A DNA stretch of 64,000 nt, taken from positions 620,001 to 684,000 of the forward strand of contig NZ_CP094526.1 of assembly GCF_029910095.1 (NCBI RefSeq), given 5' to 3'. Each line of letters starts with the position of its first letter. The first letter of the stretch is position 1. Origin of the DNA: Bradyrhizobium sp. ISRA464. Its GTDB lineage: Bacteria > Pseudomonadota > Alphaproteobacteria > Rhizobiales > Xanthobacteraceae. The translations under genes and the position numbers were made by a program. The notes below the pieces were generated by a model. That model had not been told where the DNA came from and did no database searches. It was given only the letters and a program-made list of their open reading frames with translations. Positions 1 through 8,648 of the stretch are shown piece after piece.

Positions 1-674
1 ACGGTGGTACCGGCCTTCTTGGCGGCGTCCTCGGCGAACTGCCATTGCTGCGGCAGCGCCATCAGGCCCTGAGTCGACATCGAGCCAAGCGAAATGATGC
101 CGATGCCGTATTTGCCGGCGAGCGTCATGCCCGACGGAGAGATCTGCGAGGCCACCACGAACGGCATGTCCTCCTGCAGCGGCAGGATCTGCAGCGCGGC
201 GTCGTGCATCTCGAACCAGTCGCTCTTCGCCGTGACGCGCTCGCCGTTGAACAGGCGGCGGATCACCGCGATCGCCTCGTCCTGGCGGTCGCGCTGCGTC
301 ATCGGGTCGATGCCGAGCGTGTGGGCGTCGGAGGCGAGCGCGCCGGGGCCGGAGCCGAAGATGGCGCGGCCGCCGGTCATGTGGTCGAGCTGCACCATGC
401 GCTGCGCGACGTTGAATGGGTGGTGATAGGGCAGCGAGATCACGCCGGTGCCGAGCTTGATGCGCTTGGTCCGCTCGCCGGCGGCGGCCAGGAACATCTC
501 CGGCGACGCGATCGTCTCCCAGCCCGAGGAATGGTGCTCGCCGCACCAGAACTCGTCATAGCCGAGGTCGTCGAGCTGCTCGACAAAATCGAGGTCGCGG
601 CGGAATTGCAGCATCGGATGCTCGCCGATCGGGTGATGCGGGGCGAGGAAGGCTCCGAACTTGAGGCGCGCCAT
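1..674 (-). CDS. LLM-class flavin-dependent oxidoreductase (luciferase-like), 3' end cut off
   Basis: The gene starts at the ATG at 674 and runs leftward off the window, so only about 224 residues are visible. The N-terminus reads MARLKFGAFLAPHHPIGE, followed by an FDFVEQLDDLGYDEFW-like segment, GEHHSSGWE and a GTGVISLPYHHPF stretch. These are typical of the bacterial luciferase-like TIM barrel that uses reduced flavin (FMNH2) and O2 to oxidise small substrates. The substrate cannot be read from sequence. The gene is divergent from the MFS exporter at 911, so the two share a 236-bp control region. The family assignment is firm; the specific reaction is unknown. Confidence 0.85.
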   Translation of the reverse strand, partial: MARLKFGAFLAPHHPIGEHPMLQFRRDLDFVEQLDDLGYDEFWCGEHHSSGWETIASPEMFLAAAGERTKRIKLGTGVISLPYHHPFNVAQRMVQLDHMTGGRAIFGSGPGALASDAHTLGIDPMTQRDRQDEAIAVIRRLFNGERVTAKSDWFEMHDAALQILPLQEDMPFVVASQISPSGMTLAGKYGIGIISLGSMSTQGLMALPQQWQFAEDAAKKAGTT

Positions 675-910
675 AGGTCGTTCTCTCCGGCTTATTTGTT
701 ATCGGGGGCTTTCGGTCAACCTACGGGGTGGGCCGGGGCATGGCAATGCTTGGGGGCTGCAGCGCCCGCATGGTTGTTGCGCAAATCGGCGGCGCTTGCC
801 GCCGTCCGGAATGTTTCCCAGCGCGTCAACACAAGTTGGCCCCCGAGGCCGAACTCCCGTGATCCGTTTCTTACCTCGGAGGTAATCGAACGGATGACCG
901 GAATCTGCTG

Positions 911-2356
911 ATGTCAGGCGTCTCATTGTTTCGGGCAGGGCCACAGCGCATGCATCAGATCGTTTCGGCGCGAGCGGACACATCCCGCCGCTGGTGGGTG
1001 CTTGCGATCGTCGTCGCCGCGCAGTTCATGTTCGGCGTCGATGCCTTCATCGTGAACGTGGCGATCCCGACGATTGCAACGGAGCTGAAGGCGACGCCGG
1101 CGCAGATCGAGGCCGTGATCGCGATCTACCTGATCGCCTATGCGACGCTGGTGGTGACCGGCGGCCGGCTCGGCGATATCTACGGCACGAGGAACGTGTT
1201 CATCGCCGGCGTCGCCGGCTTTTCGCTGACCTCGCTGTGGTGCGGCCTCGCGCAATCCGGCCCCGAGCTGATCGCAGCAAGGCTGGCGCAGGGGGCGACC
1301 GCGGCGCTGATGGTGCCGCAGGTGCTGGCGACACTGCATCTGTTGTTCTCGGATGCCGCCCGCGCGCGGGCCTTCGGCATCTACGGCGTCGTGCTCGGGC
1401 TCGCGGGTGCCGCGGGCTTCATGCTCGGCGGCGTGCTGGTGACGCTCGATCTCGCCGGCCTCGGCTGGCGCGCGGTGTTCTTCGTCAACGTGCCCTGCGG
1501 CGTCATCATCATCGCCGCGGCGCTGAAGATCATGCCGACCGTGCCGCGCCGCGTCGGCACGCGGCTCGATATAGCAGGCGCGCTCGTGCTGTTCGCGGGC
1601 CTGCTGTGCCTGATCGGCCCGCTGCTGTTCGGCCACGATCTCGACTGGTCGGGTGAGGTGTGGCTGGTGATGGCGGCGGGCGTTGCGATCGTGGCCGGCT
1701 TCGTGCGGCTGGAGCGCATCGCGGCACGCCGTGGCGGCATGCCGCTGATCGATCTGGCGCTGCTGTCGGACGTCGCCTTCATGCGCGGATTGGTCGCCGT
1801 GTTCTTCTTCTTTTTCGCCAATCTGTCCTTCTACCTCGTCATGACCATCTTCATGCAGAAGGGCTTGCAGATACCGCCGCTGCAGGCGGGACTGGTGTTC
1901 GTGCCGCTGGCGTTGACCTTCGTGGCCGCCTCGCGCCACAGCGGCGTGCGCGCCCGGCATCGCGGCACGCTGGTGCTGATCGAGGGCTGCGCCTTGCAGA
2001 TCGTCGGTCTTGCCGCGCTCGTTGCCGCCGTCGAGATGATCGCGGCGCCGCCGGCGCTGATGCTTGCGCTGGTGCTGATGATTGTCGGCTATGGTCAGGG
2101 ACTGGTGATGGCGCCGCTGTCGAGCGCGGTGCTCTCGAGCGTGAAGCCTGCGAGCGCCGGTGCAGGCTCGGGCATGTATGGAACGACGACGCAAATCGGT
2201 AATGCGGCCGGTGTCGCCGCAATCGGCGCGGTTTTCTTCGCCGTCGAGACTGCGATTTCATCACGCGTGGCGCTGTTTGCGGCATGCGCATTGTTTGTGC
2301 TGTCGGTCGCGATTTCAGCCGCATTTCTGTCATGGATGCGTCGCGCCAGCGCATGA
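911..2356 (+). CDS. MFS drug/solute exporter, DHA2-like 14-TM type
   Basis: A 481-residue, very hydrophobic integral membrane protein. The motif around residues 85-95 (GGRLGDIYGTRNVF) is the MFS motif A between TM2 and TM3, and a glycine-rich motif C-like segment (GLAGAAGFMLGG) lies near 160-172. Length and motif pattern fit the proton-driven DHA2 (EmrB/QacA) exporters. The start could be 911 or the ATG at 950, which removes 13 hydrophilic residues; neither has a strong Shine-Dalgarno. The stop codon TGA lies inside a dispersed palindromic repeat (2351-2395). Substrate unknown. It is transcribed away from the flavin monooxygenase. Confidence 0.85.
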   Translation: MSGVSLFRAGPQRMHQIVSARADTSRRWWVLAIVVAAQFMFGVDAFIVNVAIPTIATELKATPAQIEAVIAIYLIAYATLVVTGGRLGDIYGTRNVFIAGVAGFSLTSLWCGLAQSGPELIAARLAQGATAALMVPQVLATLHLLFSDAARARAFGIYGVVLGLAGAAGFMLGGVLVTLDLAGLGWRAVFFVNVPCGVIIIAAALKIMPTVPRRVGTRLDIAGALVLFAGLLCLIGPLLFGHDLDWSGEVWLVMAAGVAIVAGFVRLERIAARRGGMPLIDLALLSDVAFMRGLVAVFFFFFANLSFYLVMTIFMQKGLQIPPLQAGLVFVPLALTFVAASRHSGVRARHRGTLVLIEGCALQIVGLAALVAAVEMIAAPPALMLALVLMIVGYGQGLVMAPLSSAVLSSVKPASAGAGSGMYGTTTQIGNAAGVAAIGAVFFAVETAISSRVALFAACALFVLSVAISAAFLSWMRRASA

Positions 2357-2395
2357 TCCGAAAAGGTAGAAGCCGTTTTCCGAAACATCATGCTC
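2351..2395. repeat. Dispersed palindromic repeat, family 1 (GCATGATC...CATGCTC), copy 1
   Basis: Inverted arms GCATGATCCGAAAA and TTTTCCGAAACATCATGC can fold into a hairpin. The same layout recurs at 16857-16905, 34194-34262 (diverged) and 48808-48880. The repeat begins within the last codons of the MFS gene and supplies its TGA stop. It could act as a 3' hairpin for that transcript. The rest of the gap to 2531 holds no gene that I can support. Confidence 0.7.
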
Positions 2396-2530
2396 AAATC
2401 AGGAGATGATCACGCGTTAACGCCGAATCTCACGATTCAGAGGGAATGACAGCACACGGCCTTTTCAGTTTGCAGTGCAGCAACTATCTGGTTTGGTACA
2501 CCAGAAGAAGAATCACCTCAGGAGTTGCTG

Positions 2531-3712
2531 TTGTCACTGGTCAACAACGTCGAATTTCTGCGTCATCTGCCCAAGATGAACGCGTTCAACGGCCTGGGCG
2601 CGCTCGCTCCCGCCGTGCCGACGCCGCTCGTCGAGACGACCGAATTCGGCGCCAATCCCGGCGCACTGAAGATGTTCTCGTTCGTGCCCGCGCAGCTTGC
2701 GCGGTCGCCGGCGCTCGTCGTCGTGCTGCATGGCTGCGGCCAGACGGCTGCGTCCTACGATCTTGGCACCGGCTGGTCGACGCTCGCCGGGCATTACGGT
2801 TTCGCGCTGCTGATGCCGGAGCAGCAGGCGATCAACAACGGCAATACCTGTTTCAACTGGTTCAATCCGGAGGACATCGCGCGCGGCCACGGCGAGGCTC
2901 GTTCGATCAGGCAGATGATCGCGCACATGGTCAGCACGCATCAGGTCGATCCGCGGCGCGTCTATGTGACGGGATTGTCCGCCGGCGGCGCGATGGCCTC
3001 CGTCATGCTCGCGACCTATCCCGATGTGTTCGCGGGTGGCGCGATCATCGCCGGCCTGCCGTACGGCGTCGCCAGCAATCTGCGCGAGGCGCTGCATGCG
3101 ATGATGCATGCGAGCGCGCTGTCCGCGCCTGAGCTCGGCGGTCTCGTCCGCAAGGCCTCGAAGCACAAGGGCGCGTGGCCGAAGATCTCGGTATGGCACG
3201 GCAGCGCCGACCGCACCGTGCATCCGGCCAATGCCGATGCGATCGTACGGCAATGGCTCGATGTCCACGGCCTGCCGCTTGCCGCGATGTCGAAGTCCGA
3301 TGTCGACGGTCATCCGCGCGAGGTCTGGTGGAATGCCGACGGCGAGACGCTGGTCGAGTCCTACAGCATCACCGACATGGCGCATGGCACGCCACTCGGC
3401 CTCGCCGACAATGACGAGCGCTATGGCGTGGAGGGCGCGTTCCTGATCGAGGCCGGAATCTCGTCATCCTATCACATCGCGAGCTTTTTCGGCCTGACCG
3501 ATCGAGCGCGTCAGCCGCATGTGGCGCCGACGGGTGTCCCGCGCGAGCGCGCCGACACGATCTCCATGACGATTCCGGTGACGGCGTCGGAGCCCGCCAC
3601 CGCAGCGGCATCCGGCCGCCGCAGCACGCGGCCGCGCAAGGCGCGGAGCCGCGGCGTCGATGTCAGCCGCGTCATCGCGCGGGCGCTGACGGCCGCAGGG
3701 TTGATGAAATAG
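2531..3712 (+). CDS. PHB depolymerase family esterase (short-chain PHA depolymerase type)
   Basis: An alpha/beta hydrolase of the secreted PHB depolymerase/LpqC family (393 residues from this start). The oxyanion stretch VVVLHGCGQTA is followed by the lipase box GLSAGG (Ser about 150), Asp in GSADRTV (about 227) and His in DMAHGTP (about 285), giving a complete catalytic triad. The TTG at 2531 is preferred because AGGAG at 2520-2524 lies 6 bases upstream; the in-frame TTG at 2525 would have no spacing. There is no signal peptide. The last 60 residues are rich in Arg, Ser and Thr, which is unusual for this family. It may hydrolyse hydroxyalkanoate oligomers or another ester. Convergent with the hydrolase at 3738. 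Confidence 0.8.
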   Translation: MSLVNNVEFLRHLPKMNAFNGLGALAPAVPTPLVETTEFGANPGALKMFSFVPAQLARSPALVVVLHGCGQTAASYDLGTGWSTLAGHYGFALLMPEQQAINNGNTCFNWFNPEDIARGHGEARSIRQMIAHMVSTHQVDPRRVYVTGLSAGGAMASVMLATYPDVFAGGAIIAGLPYGVASNLREALHAMMHASALSAPELGGLVRKASKHKGAWPKISVWHGSADRTVHPANADAIVRQWLDVHGLPLAAMSKSDVDGHPREVWWNADGETLVESYSITDMAHGTPLGLADNDERYGVEGAFLIEAGISSSYHIASFFGLTDRARQPHVAPTGVPRERADTISMTIPVTASEPATAAASGRRSTRPRKARSRGVDVSRVIARALTAAGLMK

Positions 3713-3737
3713 CAGGCGAGGTTGGCGCCTGAGCAGC

Positions 3738-4406
3738 TCACATCTCGCCGGTCAGGAACGGGTTCGTCATCCGCTCCTGGCCGATGCTCGAGCCCGCGCC
3801 GTGGCCGCAGACGAAGCCGACATCGTCACCGAGCGGCAGCAGCTTCTCCTTGATCGACTGGATCAGCGTCGCATGGCTGCCGCCGGGCAGGTCGGTGCGC
3901 CCGACCGAGCCCGCGAACAGGACGTCGCCGACATGCGCGAAGCGCAGCTCCCTGTTGATGAACACCACGCTGCCCGGCGAATGGCCGGGGCAGTGCAGGA
4001 TGTCGAAGGTGAGATCGCCGATCGAGACCTGGTCGCCCTCGTCGAGCCAGCGGTCCGGGCCGAAATTGCGCACCCCGGTCATGCCGAAGCGCTCGCCGCT
4101 CGAGACGACATTGTCGAGCAGATATTTGTCGGCGATGTGCGGTCCCTCGATCTTGACCTGCAGCGCGTCGCGCAGCTCCGCGGCGCCGCCGACATGGTCG
4201 ATATGACCGTGCGTCAGCCAGATCTTCTCCACCGTCACGCCGGTCTGCTTGATCGCGGCCTGGATCTTCGGCACGTCCCCGCCGGGGTCGATCACCACGG
4301 CCCTCTTGGTCGGCTCGTGCCAGATGATGGTGCAGTTCTGCTCGAACAGCGTCACCGGCACGATGATCGCGCCGGCCCTCGGTTTGGTTTCGGTTTTCTC
4401 GTCCAT
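3738..4406 (-). CDS. MBL-fold metallo-hydrolase (glyoxalase II-like)
   Basis: 222 residues. The metal motif THGHIDH supplies His66, His68, Asp70 and His71; His142 (CPGHSPGS), Asp161 (HVGDVLF) and His202 (CGHGAGSS) complete a binuclear zinc/iron site. This is the short glyoxalase II-like (YcbL-type) architecture lacking the C-terminal glutathione-binding extension, so the substrate is probably a small thioester or is unknown. The gene converges on the esterase ending at 3712, with 25 bases between them. Start ATG at 4406; no strong Shine-Dalgarno was seen. Confidence 0.85.
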   Translation of the reverse strand: MDEKTETKPRAGAIIVPVTLFEQNCTIIWHEPTKRAVVIDPGGDVPKIQAAIKQTGVTVEKIWLTHGHIDHVGGAAELRDALQVKIEGPHIADKYLLDNVVSSGERFGMTGVRNFGPDRWLDEGDQVSIGDLTFDILHCPGHSPGSVVFINRELRFAHVGDVLFAGSVGRTDLPGGSHATLIQSIKEKLLPLGDDVGFVCGHGAGSSIGQERMTNPFLTGEM

Positions 4407-4581
4407 GACGTCACCATAGGCTTCCAGGAAAAGCCGTCAACACGGACTGGAAATGCGCCTGACCCGGCGTGTGATCCCAAAACAGACCGTGATAAGGTCG
4501 TGCCTGGCAGAACAAATTCGTGAGCAGCCCGGTACGCCGCTGCTCTCAACCATGATCTAGGTCCTCGCAGTCCGGAACTCC

Positions 4582-5394
4582 ATGACCCAGGCCTCAAAAC
4601 CACCGCTCGGCGGACACCGGACCACTGCCCGCGCATTCTTCGTCGCGGACCGCATCAACACGTCCGGCCTGGAGCGCGGCGACGTGCTGGCCACGACGCC
4701 GCTTGCATTCCGCGTCAACGACACTGGCGTCGCCATTCTGTTCCGTTACGGCGTCGTCGTCCTGATCGGTCTCAACGCGCTGGAGGAGGATGAATTCCTC
4801 CGCAGCCTGCAGTCACGCATGACCGGCCATTTCACCCGGCGCGAAGAGGAGATCGCGATCATCGAGGTCGCCGCGGAGAAGGACGATCAGATTCCGCCCG
4901 GCGGTCCGATCTATCTGCAAGGCCTGTCGCCGGAACGCCTGATCATTGTCGGCGAGGCGCTGGCCAAGAGCGTGGTGCTGGCGCGGCACGAGCGCGAGGT
5001 CGCGGCCGTCTTCGACATGACCGAGCCGTTGGCGCGTGAACTTGCCAAGGGCGGGCGGATCTACGGCGGGCGCGCTGCGATCCTGAAGCACATCGGCAAT
5101 GCGCTGTTGGTCCGGCATCGCGTGTCCGGTCCGGTCGAGGTGTCGGAGAAGCCGGACATCCTGTGGGACAAGCCGCAGCTCGAGCGGCTCTACGCCCGGC
5201 TCGAGGATGAGTATGAGCTCAAGGAGCGTGCCGAGTCGCTGAATCGCAAGCTTGCCGTCATCGCCGAGACCGCCCAGGTCCTGACCGACATCATCGACAC
5301 CGGCCGCTCGCTGCGGCTGGAGCTGATCATCGTCTTCCTGATCCTGTTCGAGGTCCTGATCACCATCTTCCAGATTGTGACGGCCCGGCACTGA
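4582..5394 (+). CDS. RMD1/SIF2-like DUF155 family protein with C-terminal membrane anchor
   Basis: 270 residues. A soluble domain (about 15-240) resembles the DUF155 family known from yeast Rmd1, whose human relative RMND1 is mitochondrial. It has the characteristic FRYGVVVLIGL strand and the region ILWDKPQLERLYARLEDEYEL before a helical segment. A single hydrophobic helix (about 246-266) ends the protein, so it is probably tail-anchored in the inner membrane. Bacterial function is not established. It is followed after about 100 bases by the GH13 gene in the same direction; no functional link is evident. Confidence 0.75.
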   Translation: MTQASKPPLGGHRTTARAFFVADRINTSGLERGDVLATTPLAFRVNDTGVAILFRYGVVVLIGLNALEEDEFLRSLQSRMTGHFTRREEEIAIIEVAAEKDDQIPPGGPIYLQGLSPERLIIVGEALAKSVVLARHEREVAAVFDMTEPLARELAKGGRIYGGRAAILKHIGNALLVRHRVSGPVEVSEKPDILWDKPQLERLYARLEDEYELKERAESLNRKLAVIAETAQVLTDIIDTGRSLRLELIIVFLILFEVLITIFQIVTARH

Positions 5395-5498
5395 GCCCCG
5401 CCGTCATTTTTCCGTCCCGAATTGTGCGTCATCCGTGAACCCGGCGGTGGCACCGGGCGTTGCCCCGCTTGGGCCGGGCGGCGAGCTTGGGGTGCGGG

Positions 5499-7103
5499 AT
5501 GGATCAGGGCGACACGGACTGGTGGCGGCACGGAATCTTCTATCAGGTCTATCCGCGCTCGTTTCAGGATACTGACGGCGACGGCGTCGGCGACATCAGG
5601 GGGATCATCGAGCGGCTGCCTTATCTGATGGAGCTCGGCGTCGATGCGATCTGGCTGTCACCGATCTTTCCGTCGCCGATGGCCGATTTCGGCTACGACA
5701 TCTCGGACTACGCCGGCATCGATCCGCTGTTCGGGACGATGGAGGATTTCGACGAGCTTGTCGCGGCCGCACATGATTCCGGCCTCAAGCTGATCCTCGA
5801 TCTCGTCCCGAACCACACTTCCGAGCAGCATCCCTGGTTCATCGAGGCGAAGAGCTCACGCGAGAACCCCAAGCGCGAGTGGTACATCTGGCGCGATCCC
5901 GCGCCCGACGGCGGTCCGCCCAACAACTGGCTGTCCGAATTCGGCGGCAGCGCCTGGGCGTATGACGAGGCCTCGGGGCAATATTACTATCACGCCTTCC
6001 TCGCCCAGCAGCCCGATCTCAACTGGCGCAATCCCGAGGTGCGGGCGGCGATCTACGACGTGATGCGCTTCTGGCTGCGCAAGGGCGTCGACGGCTTCCG
6101 CGTCGATGTGATCTGGCACCTGATCAAGGACGCTGAATTCCGCGACAATCCGCCGAACCCGCACTATATCGAGGGCCGGCCGCCGTACGAGACATTCCTC
6201 ACGCAATACTCGACGGACCAGCCCGAGGTGCATGCGGTCATCACCGAGATGCGCCGCGTCACCGAGGAGTTCGACGATCGCGTGCTGATCGGCGAGGTCT
6301 ATCTGCCGCTGCACCGGCTGGTCGCCTACTACGGCAACGATCTGCGCGGCGCGCAGATGCCGTTCAATTTCGCGCTGCTGTCGACCATGTGGAGCGCGCG
6401 TTCGGTCGAAAAGATCATTGTCGACTACGAGAAGGCGCTGCCGCCGGGGGCATGGCCGAACTGGGTGCTCGGCAATCACGACCGGCCGCGGGTGGCGAGC
6501 CGGGTTGGGCTCGCACAGGCGCCGGTCGCCGCGATGCTGCTGCTGACGCTGCGCGGGACGCCGACGCTGTATTACGGCGACGAGATCGGGATGCGTCAGC
6601 TCGCGATGGCGCCGGACCAGGTGTGCGATCCCTTTGAGAAGAACGTGCCGGGCATCGGTGTCGGCCGCGACGGCTGCCGCACGCCGATGCAATGGAGCGC
6701 AGAGCGCCACGCCGGCTTCTCGACCGTGGAGCCATGGCTGCCGCTGGCGCGCGACTTCGCCAGCGACAACGTCGCCAGCCTGGAGGCGGACGGGGCGTCG
6801 ATCCTGAACCTCTACAAGGCGCTGATCGCGCTGCGGAGGCGGATGCCGCAGCTCGTCCGCGGCAACTATGAGCCGGTGGCGGCGCATGGCGACGTCCTGC
6901 TCTACCGGCGGCGCAGCGCGGAAGGCGCGGCGGTGATCGCGCTGAATCTTGGCACAGAGGCCGCGGCGATCACCTCCAGCGCCATCGGCTTCAGCAATGA
7001 GATATTGCTGTCGACGTTCATGGACCGGCAGGGCGAGAAGATCGAAGGCAAGCTCGAACTGCGTGGCAACGAGGGCGTGATCCTCGGCCTGCCGTTGTCG
7101 TGA
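5499..7103 (+). CDS. GH13 alpha-glucosidase (oligo-1,6-glucosidase/maltase type)
   Basis: 534 residues from the ATG at 5499. An upstream TTG at 5460 would add 13 residues that do not match the family start. The (beta/alpha)8 barrel begins at FYQVYPRSFQDTDGDG. Conserved region I is DLVPNHTS (101-108), the nucleophile is Asp203 in GFRVDVIWH, the acid/base is Glu266 in LIGEVYLP, and the third carboxylate is Asp328 in GNHDRPR. All catalytic residues are present, so it should be an active retaining alpha-glucosidase acting on short maltose, isomaltose or sucrose-type oligosaccharides. No signal peptide, so cytoplasmic. No sugar transporter is adjacent. Confidence 0.9.
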   Translation: MDQGDTDWWRHGIFYQVYPRSFQDTDGDGVGDIRGIIERLPYLMELGVDAIWLSPIFPSPMADFGYDISDYAGIDPLFGTMEDFDELVAAAHDSGLKLILDLVPNHTSEQHPWFIEAKSSRENPKREWYIWRDPAPDGGPPNNWLSEFGGSAWAYDEASGQYYYHAFLAQQPDLNWRNPEVRAAIYDVMRFWLRKGVDGFRVDVIWHLIKDAEFRDNPPNPHYIEGRPPYETFLTQYSTDQPEVHAVITEMRRVTEEFDDRVLIGEVYLPLHRLVAYYGNDLRGAQMPFNFALLSTMWSARSVEKIIVDYEKALPPGAWPNWVLGNHDRPRVASRVGLAQAPVAAMLLLTLRGTPTLYYGDEIGMRQLAMAPDQVCDPFEKNVPGIGVGRDGCRTPMQWSAERHAGFSTVEPWLPLARDFASDNVASLEADGASILNLYKALIALRRRMPQLVRGNYEPVAAHGDVLLYRRRSAEGAAVIALNLGTEAAAITSSAIGFSNEILLSTFMDRQGEKIEGKLELRGNEGVILGLPLS

Positions 7104-7140
7104 CGTGACGTGACGCCTTTCGTGATGTGAGCACAATCCT

Positions 7141-7181
7141 CGGGCTCCCCCTCCCGCTTGCGGGGGAGGGTTGGAGTGGGA
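7141..7181. repeat. Dispersed palindromic repeat, family 2 (CTCCC-GCTTGC-GGGGAG)
   Basis: The core CCCTCCCGCTTGCGGGGGAG is an inverted repeat with a TT centre. Related cores occur at 18940-19055, 32216-32264 (inside mutS), 43560-43678 and 46045-46070, with weaker relatives at 40175-40340 and 55199-55220. It sits between the GH13 gene and mmcB and may act as a transcript-end hairpin. Confidence 0.7.
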
Positions 7182-7307
7182 GTCTCTCCGCAGTGGGATT
7201 GGATGGTCGATCCTGACTATCCGACCTGCGGCAAGGCGGTTCCGTCGCGAATTCGCGGCCGAATCCGGCGCTGCCGCCACGCAACGGAATCGGCTAATCT
7301 GGCCGCG

Positions 7308-7793
7308 ATGGAATCGCCCGCCCGCCAGATCGCGCTTGCGCCCGCGCCCGACCGACGCCAGTCGGAGACCGCGCTTGCGATCGCGCGCGGCACGGCGAGG
7401 CTCCTGAGATCGCTGGGCTTTTCCTGCATCAGCGAATTGCCGCTGCCGTCCGGCCGCCGCGCCGACCTGGTCGCGCTCAATGAGCGCGGCGAGATCTGGA
7501 TCGTCGAGATCAAGTCGTCGGTGGAAGATCTGCGCGCCGACCAGAAATGGCAGGACTACCGGATGCATTGCGACCGGTTGTTCTTCGCCTTTACCCAGGA
7601 TCTGCCGTGCGAGATCTTTCCCGCCGATACCGGCCTGATCATCGCCGACGCCTATGGCGCGCATTTGCATTGCGAGGCGCCTGAGCATCGCCTGCCGGCG
7701 CCGACGCGCAAGGCGATGACGGTGCGCTTTGCCATGGCCGCGGCGCAGCGGATCAACCGGCTGGTCGACCCGCAGGGACATAGCGAGTTTTGA
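7308..7793 (+). CDS. mmcB: MmcB family DNA repair protein (DUF1052)
   Basis: 161 residues from the ATG at 7308. Upstream in-frame codons run through repeat sequence and are not credible coding. A PD-(D/E)xK-like core is visible: SGRRADLVAL (Asp), then IWIVEIKSS (Glu and Lys), followed by DQKWQDYRMHCDRLFFAF. This matches the DUF1052 family, whose Caulobacter member MmcB is a mitomycin-induced DNA repair factor. A nuclease-like role in repair is therefore known for the family but not shown here. The gene is followed by a long palindromic repeat and by regR on the other strand. Confidence 0.85.
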   Translation: MESPARQIALAPAPDRRQSETALAIARGTARLLRSLGFSCISELPLPSGRRADLVALNERGEIWIVEIKSSVEDLRADQKWQDYRMHCDRLFFAFTQDLPCEIFPADTGLIIADAYGAHLHCEAPEHRLPAPTRKAMTVRFAMAAAQRINRLVDPQGHSEF

Positions 7794-7803
7794 AGACGGT
7801 CAC

Positions 7804-7889
7804 GTAGCCCGGATGAAGCGCAGCGCAATCCGGGCGAGCGTTCCACGGGTGGGTCCGCCCCGGATTTCGCTGCGCTCCATCCGGGCTAC
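7804..7889. repeat. Dispersed inverted repeat, family 3 (GTAGCCCGGATG...CATCCGGGCTAC)
   Basis: Arms GTAGCCCGGATGAAGCGCAG and TGCGCTCCATCCGGGCTAC are separated by a loop of about 25 bases. A second compact copy lies at 50416-50503, and a split copy flanks the gene at 30308-31345. It lies between the convergent mmcB and regR genes and directly adjoins the regR terminator. Confidence 0.8.
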
Positions 7890-7951
7890 AAAAAAAGCAA
7901 ATGGCCGGGACGTCCAGCGCGAAGACGCGCTTCCCGCTTTTGCCCGGCCGT
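7889..7951 (-). terminator. Rho-independent terminator of regR
   Basis: Read on the minus strand, GGCCGGG pairs with CCCGGCC and an inner AGCGCG-TCTT-CGCGCT hairpin sits between the arms. The structure is followed by TTTGCTTTTTTT. It lies 23-86 bases downstream of the regR stop. Confidence 0.65.
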
Positions 7952-7974
7952 CACGAAGGAATGTAAAACGACGC

Positions 7975-8529
7975 TTACCGCGGCGCGCGCTTGGCGAGGA
8001 TGCGCTGCAGCGTGCGACGGTGCATGTTGAGCCGGCGCGCGGTCTCCGAGACGTTGCGGTTGCACATCTCGTAGATGCGCTGGATGTGCTCCCAGCGCAC
8101 GCGGTCGGCCGACATCGGGTTGGTCGGCAGCTCGGACTTCTCGGTGCCACTCGCCAACAGCGCGGCGACGACGTCATCGGCGTCGGCCGGCTTCGACAGA
8201 TAATCGACGGCGCCCATCTTCACCGCGGTGACGGCGGTGGCGATGTTGCCGTAGCCGGTGAGCACGATCGCACGCGCATCGGGACGCTTGCGCTTCAACG
8301 CCGAGACGACGTCGAGACCGTTGCCGTCGCCAAGCCGGAGGTCGACGACCGCGAAAGCGGGCGCGGCACGGCTGATCTCGGCGAGACCATCGGACACAGT
8401 ATCGCATGACGTCACCGAGAAGCCGCGTGTCTCCATGGCGCGCGACAGGCGCTCCAGGAACGGCTTGTCGTCCTCGACAATGAGGAGCGATCGGTCGGTG
8501 TGCTCATTCAGTTCAGCGATGGCGTTCAC
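7975..8529 (-). CDS. regR: Redox response regulator RegR/ActR (RegA family)
   Basis: 184 residues from the GTG at 8529, chosen because AGGGAA lies about 9 bases upstream and the length matches RegA orthologues; an upstream ATG at 8559 adds 10 unlikely residues. The receiver domain has the acidic pocket VEDDKPF and phospho-acceptor Asp63 in VVDLRLGDG. A proline-poor linker leads to a Fis-type helix-turn-helix (NVSETARRLNMHRRTLQRIL). In Bradyrhizobium the RegSR pair activates nifA/fixR and redox-responsive genes; other members control photosynthesis, CO2 fixation and respiration. Its sensor RegS is encoded just upstream on the same strand with a gap of about 120 bases. Confidence 0.93.
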   Translation of the reverse strand: MNAIAELNEHTDRSLLIVEDDKPFLERLSRAMETRGFSVTSCDTVSDGLAEISRAAPAFAVVDLRLGDGNGLDVVSALKRKRPDARAIVLTGYGNIATAVTAVKMGAVDYLSKPADADDVVAALLASGTEKSELPTNPMSADRVRWEHIQRIYEMCNRNVSETARRLNMHRRTLQRILAKRAPR

Positions 8530-8648
8530 TGTCGATTTTTCCCTGTGGCAGACCGCCACTATATGGGGGCGCAGTGCGGCGCTGCCAAGGCAGCCGAAAG
8601 TCGCGGCCGCTGCACCAGTAATGCCAGACGTGTGATTGAGAATTGTTC

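Noticed and set aside
2446..3132. Plus-strand frame in a second phase starting upstream of the esterase gene
   Set aside because: It overlaps the esterase in another frame and its product is Arg-rich with no domain.
5856..7781. 641-codon minus-strand frame spanning the GH13 and mmcB genes
   Set aside because: It crosses two recognisable genes and an intergenic repeat, and encodes no known domain.
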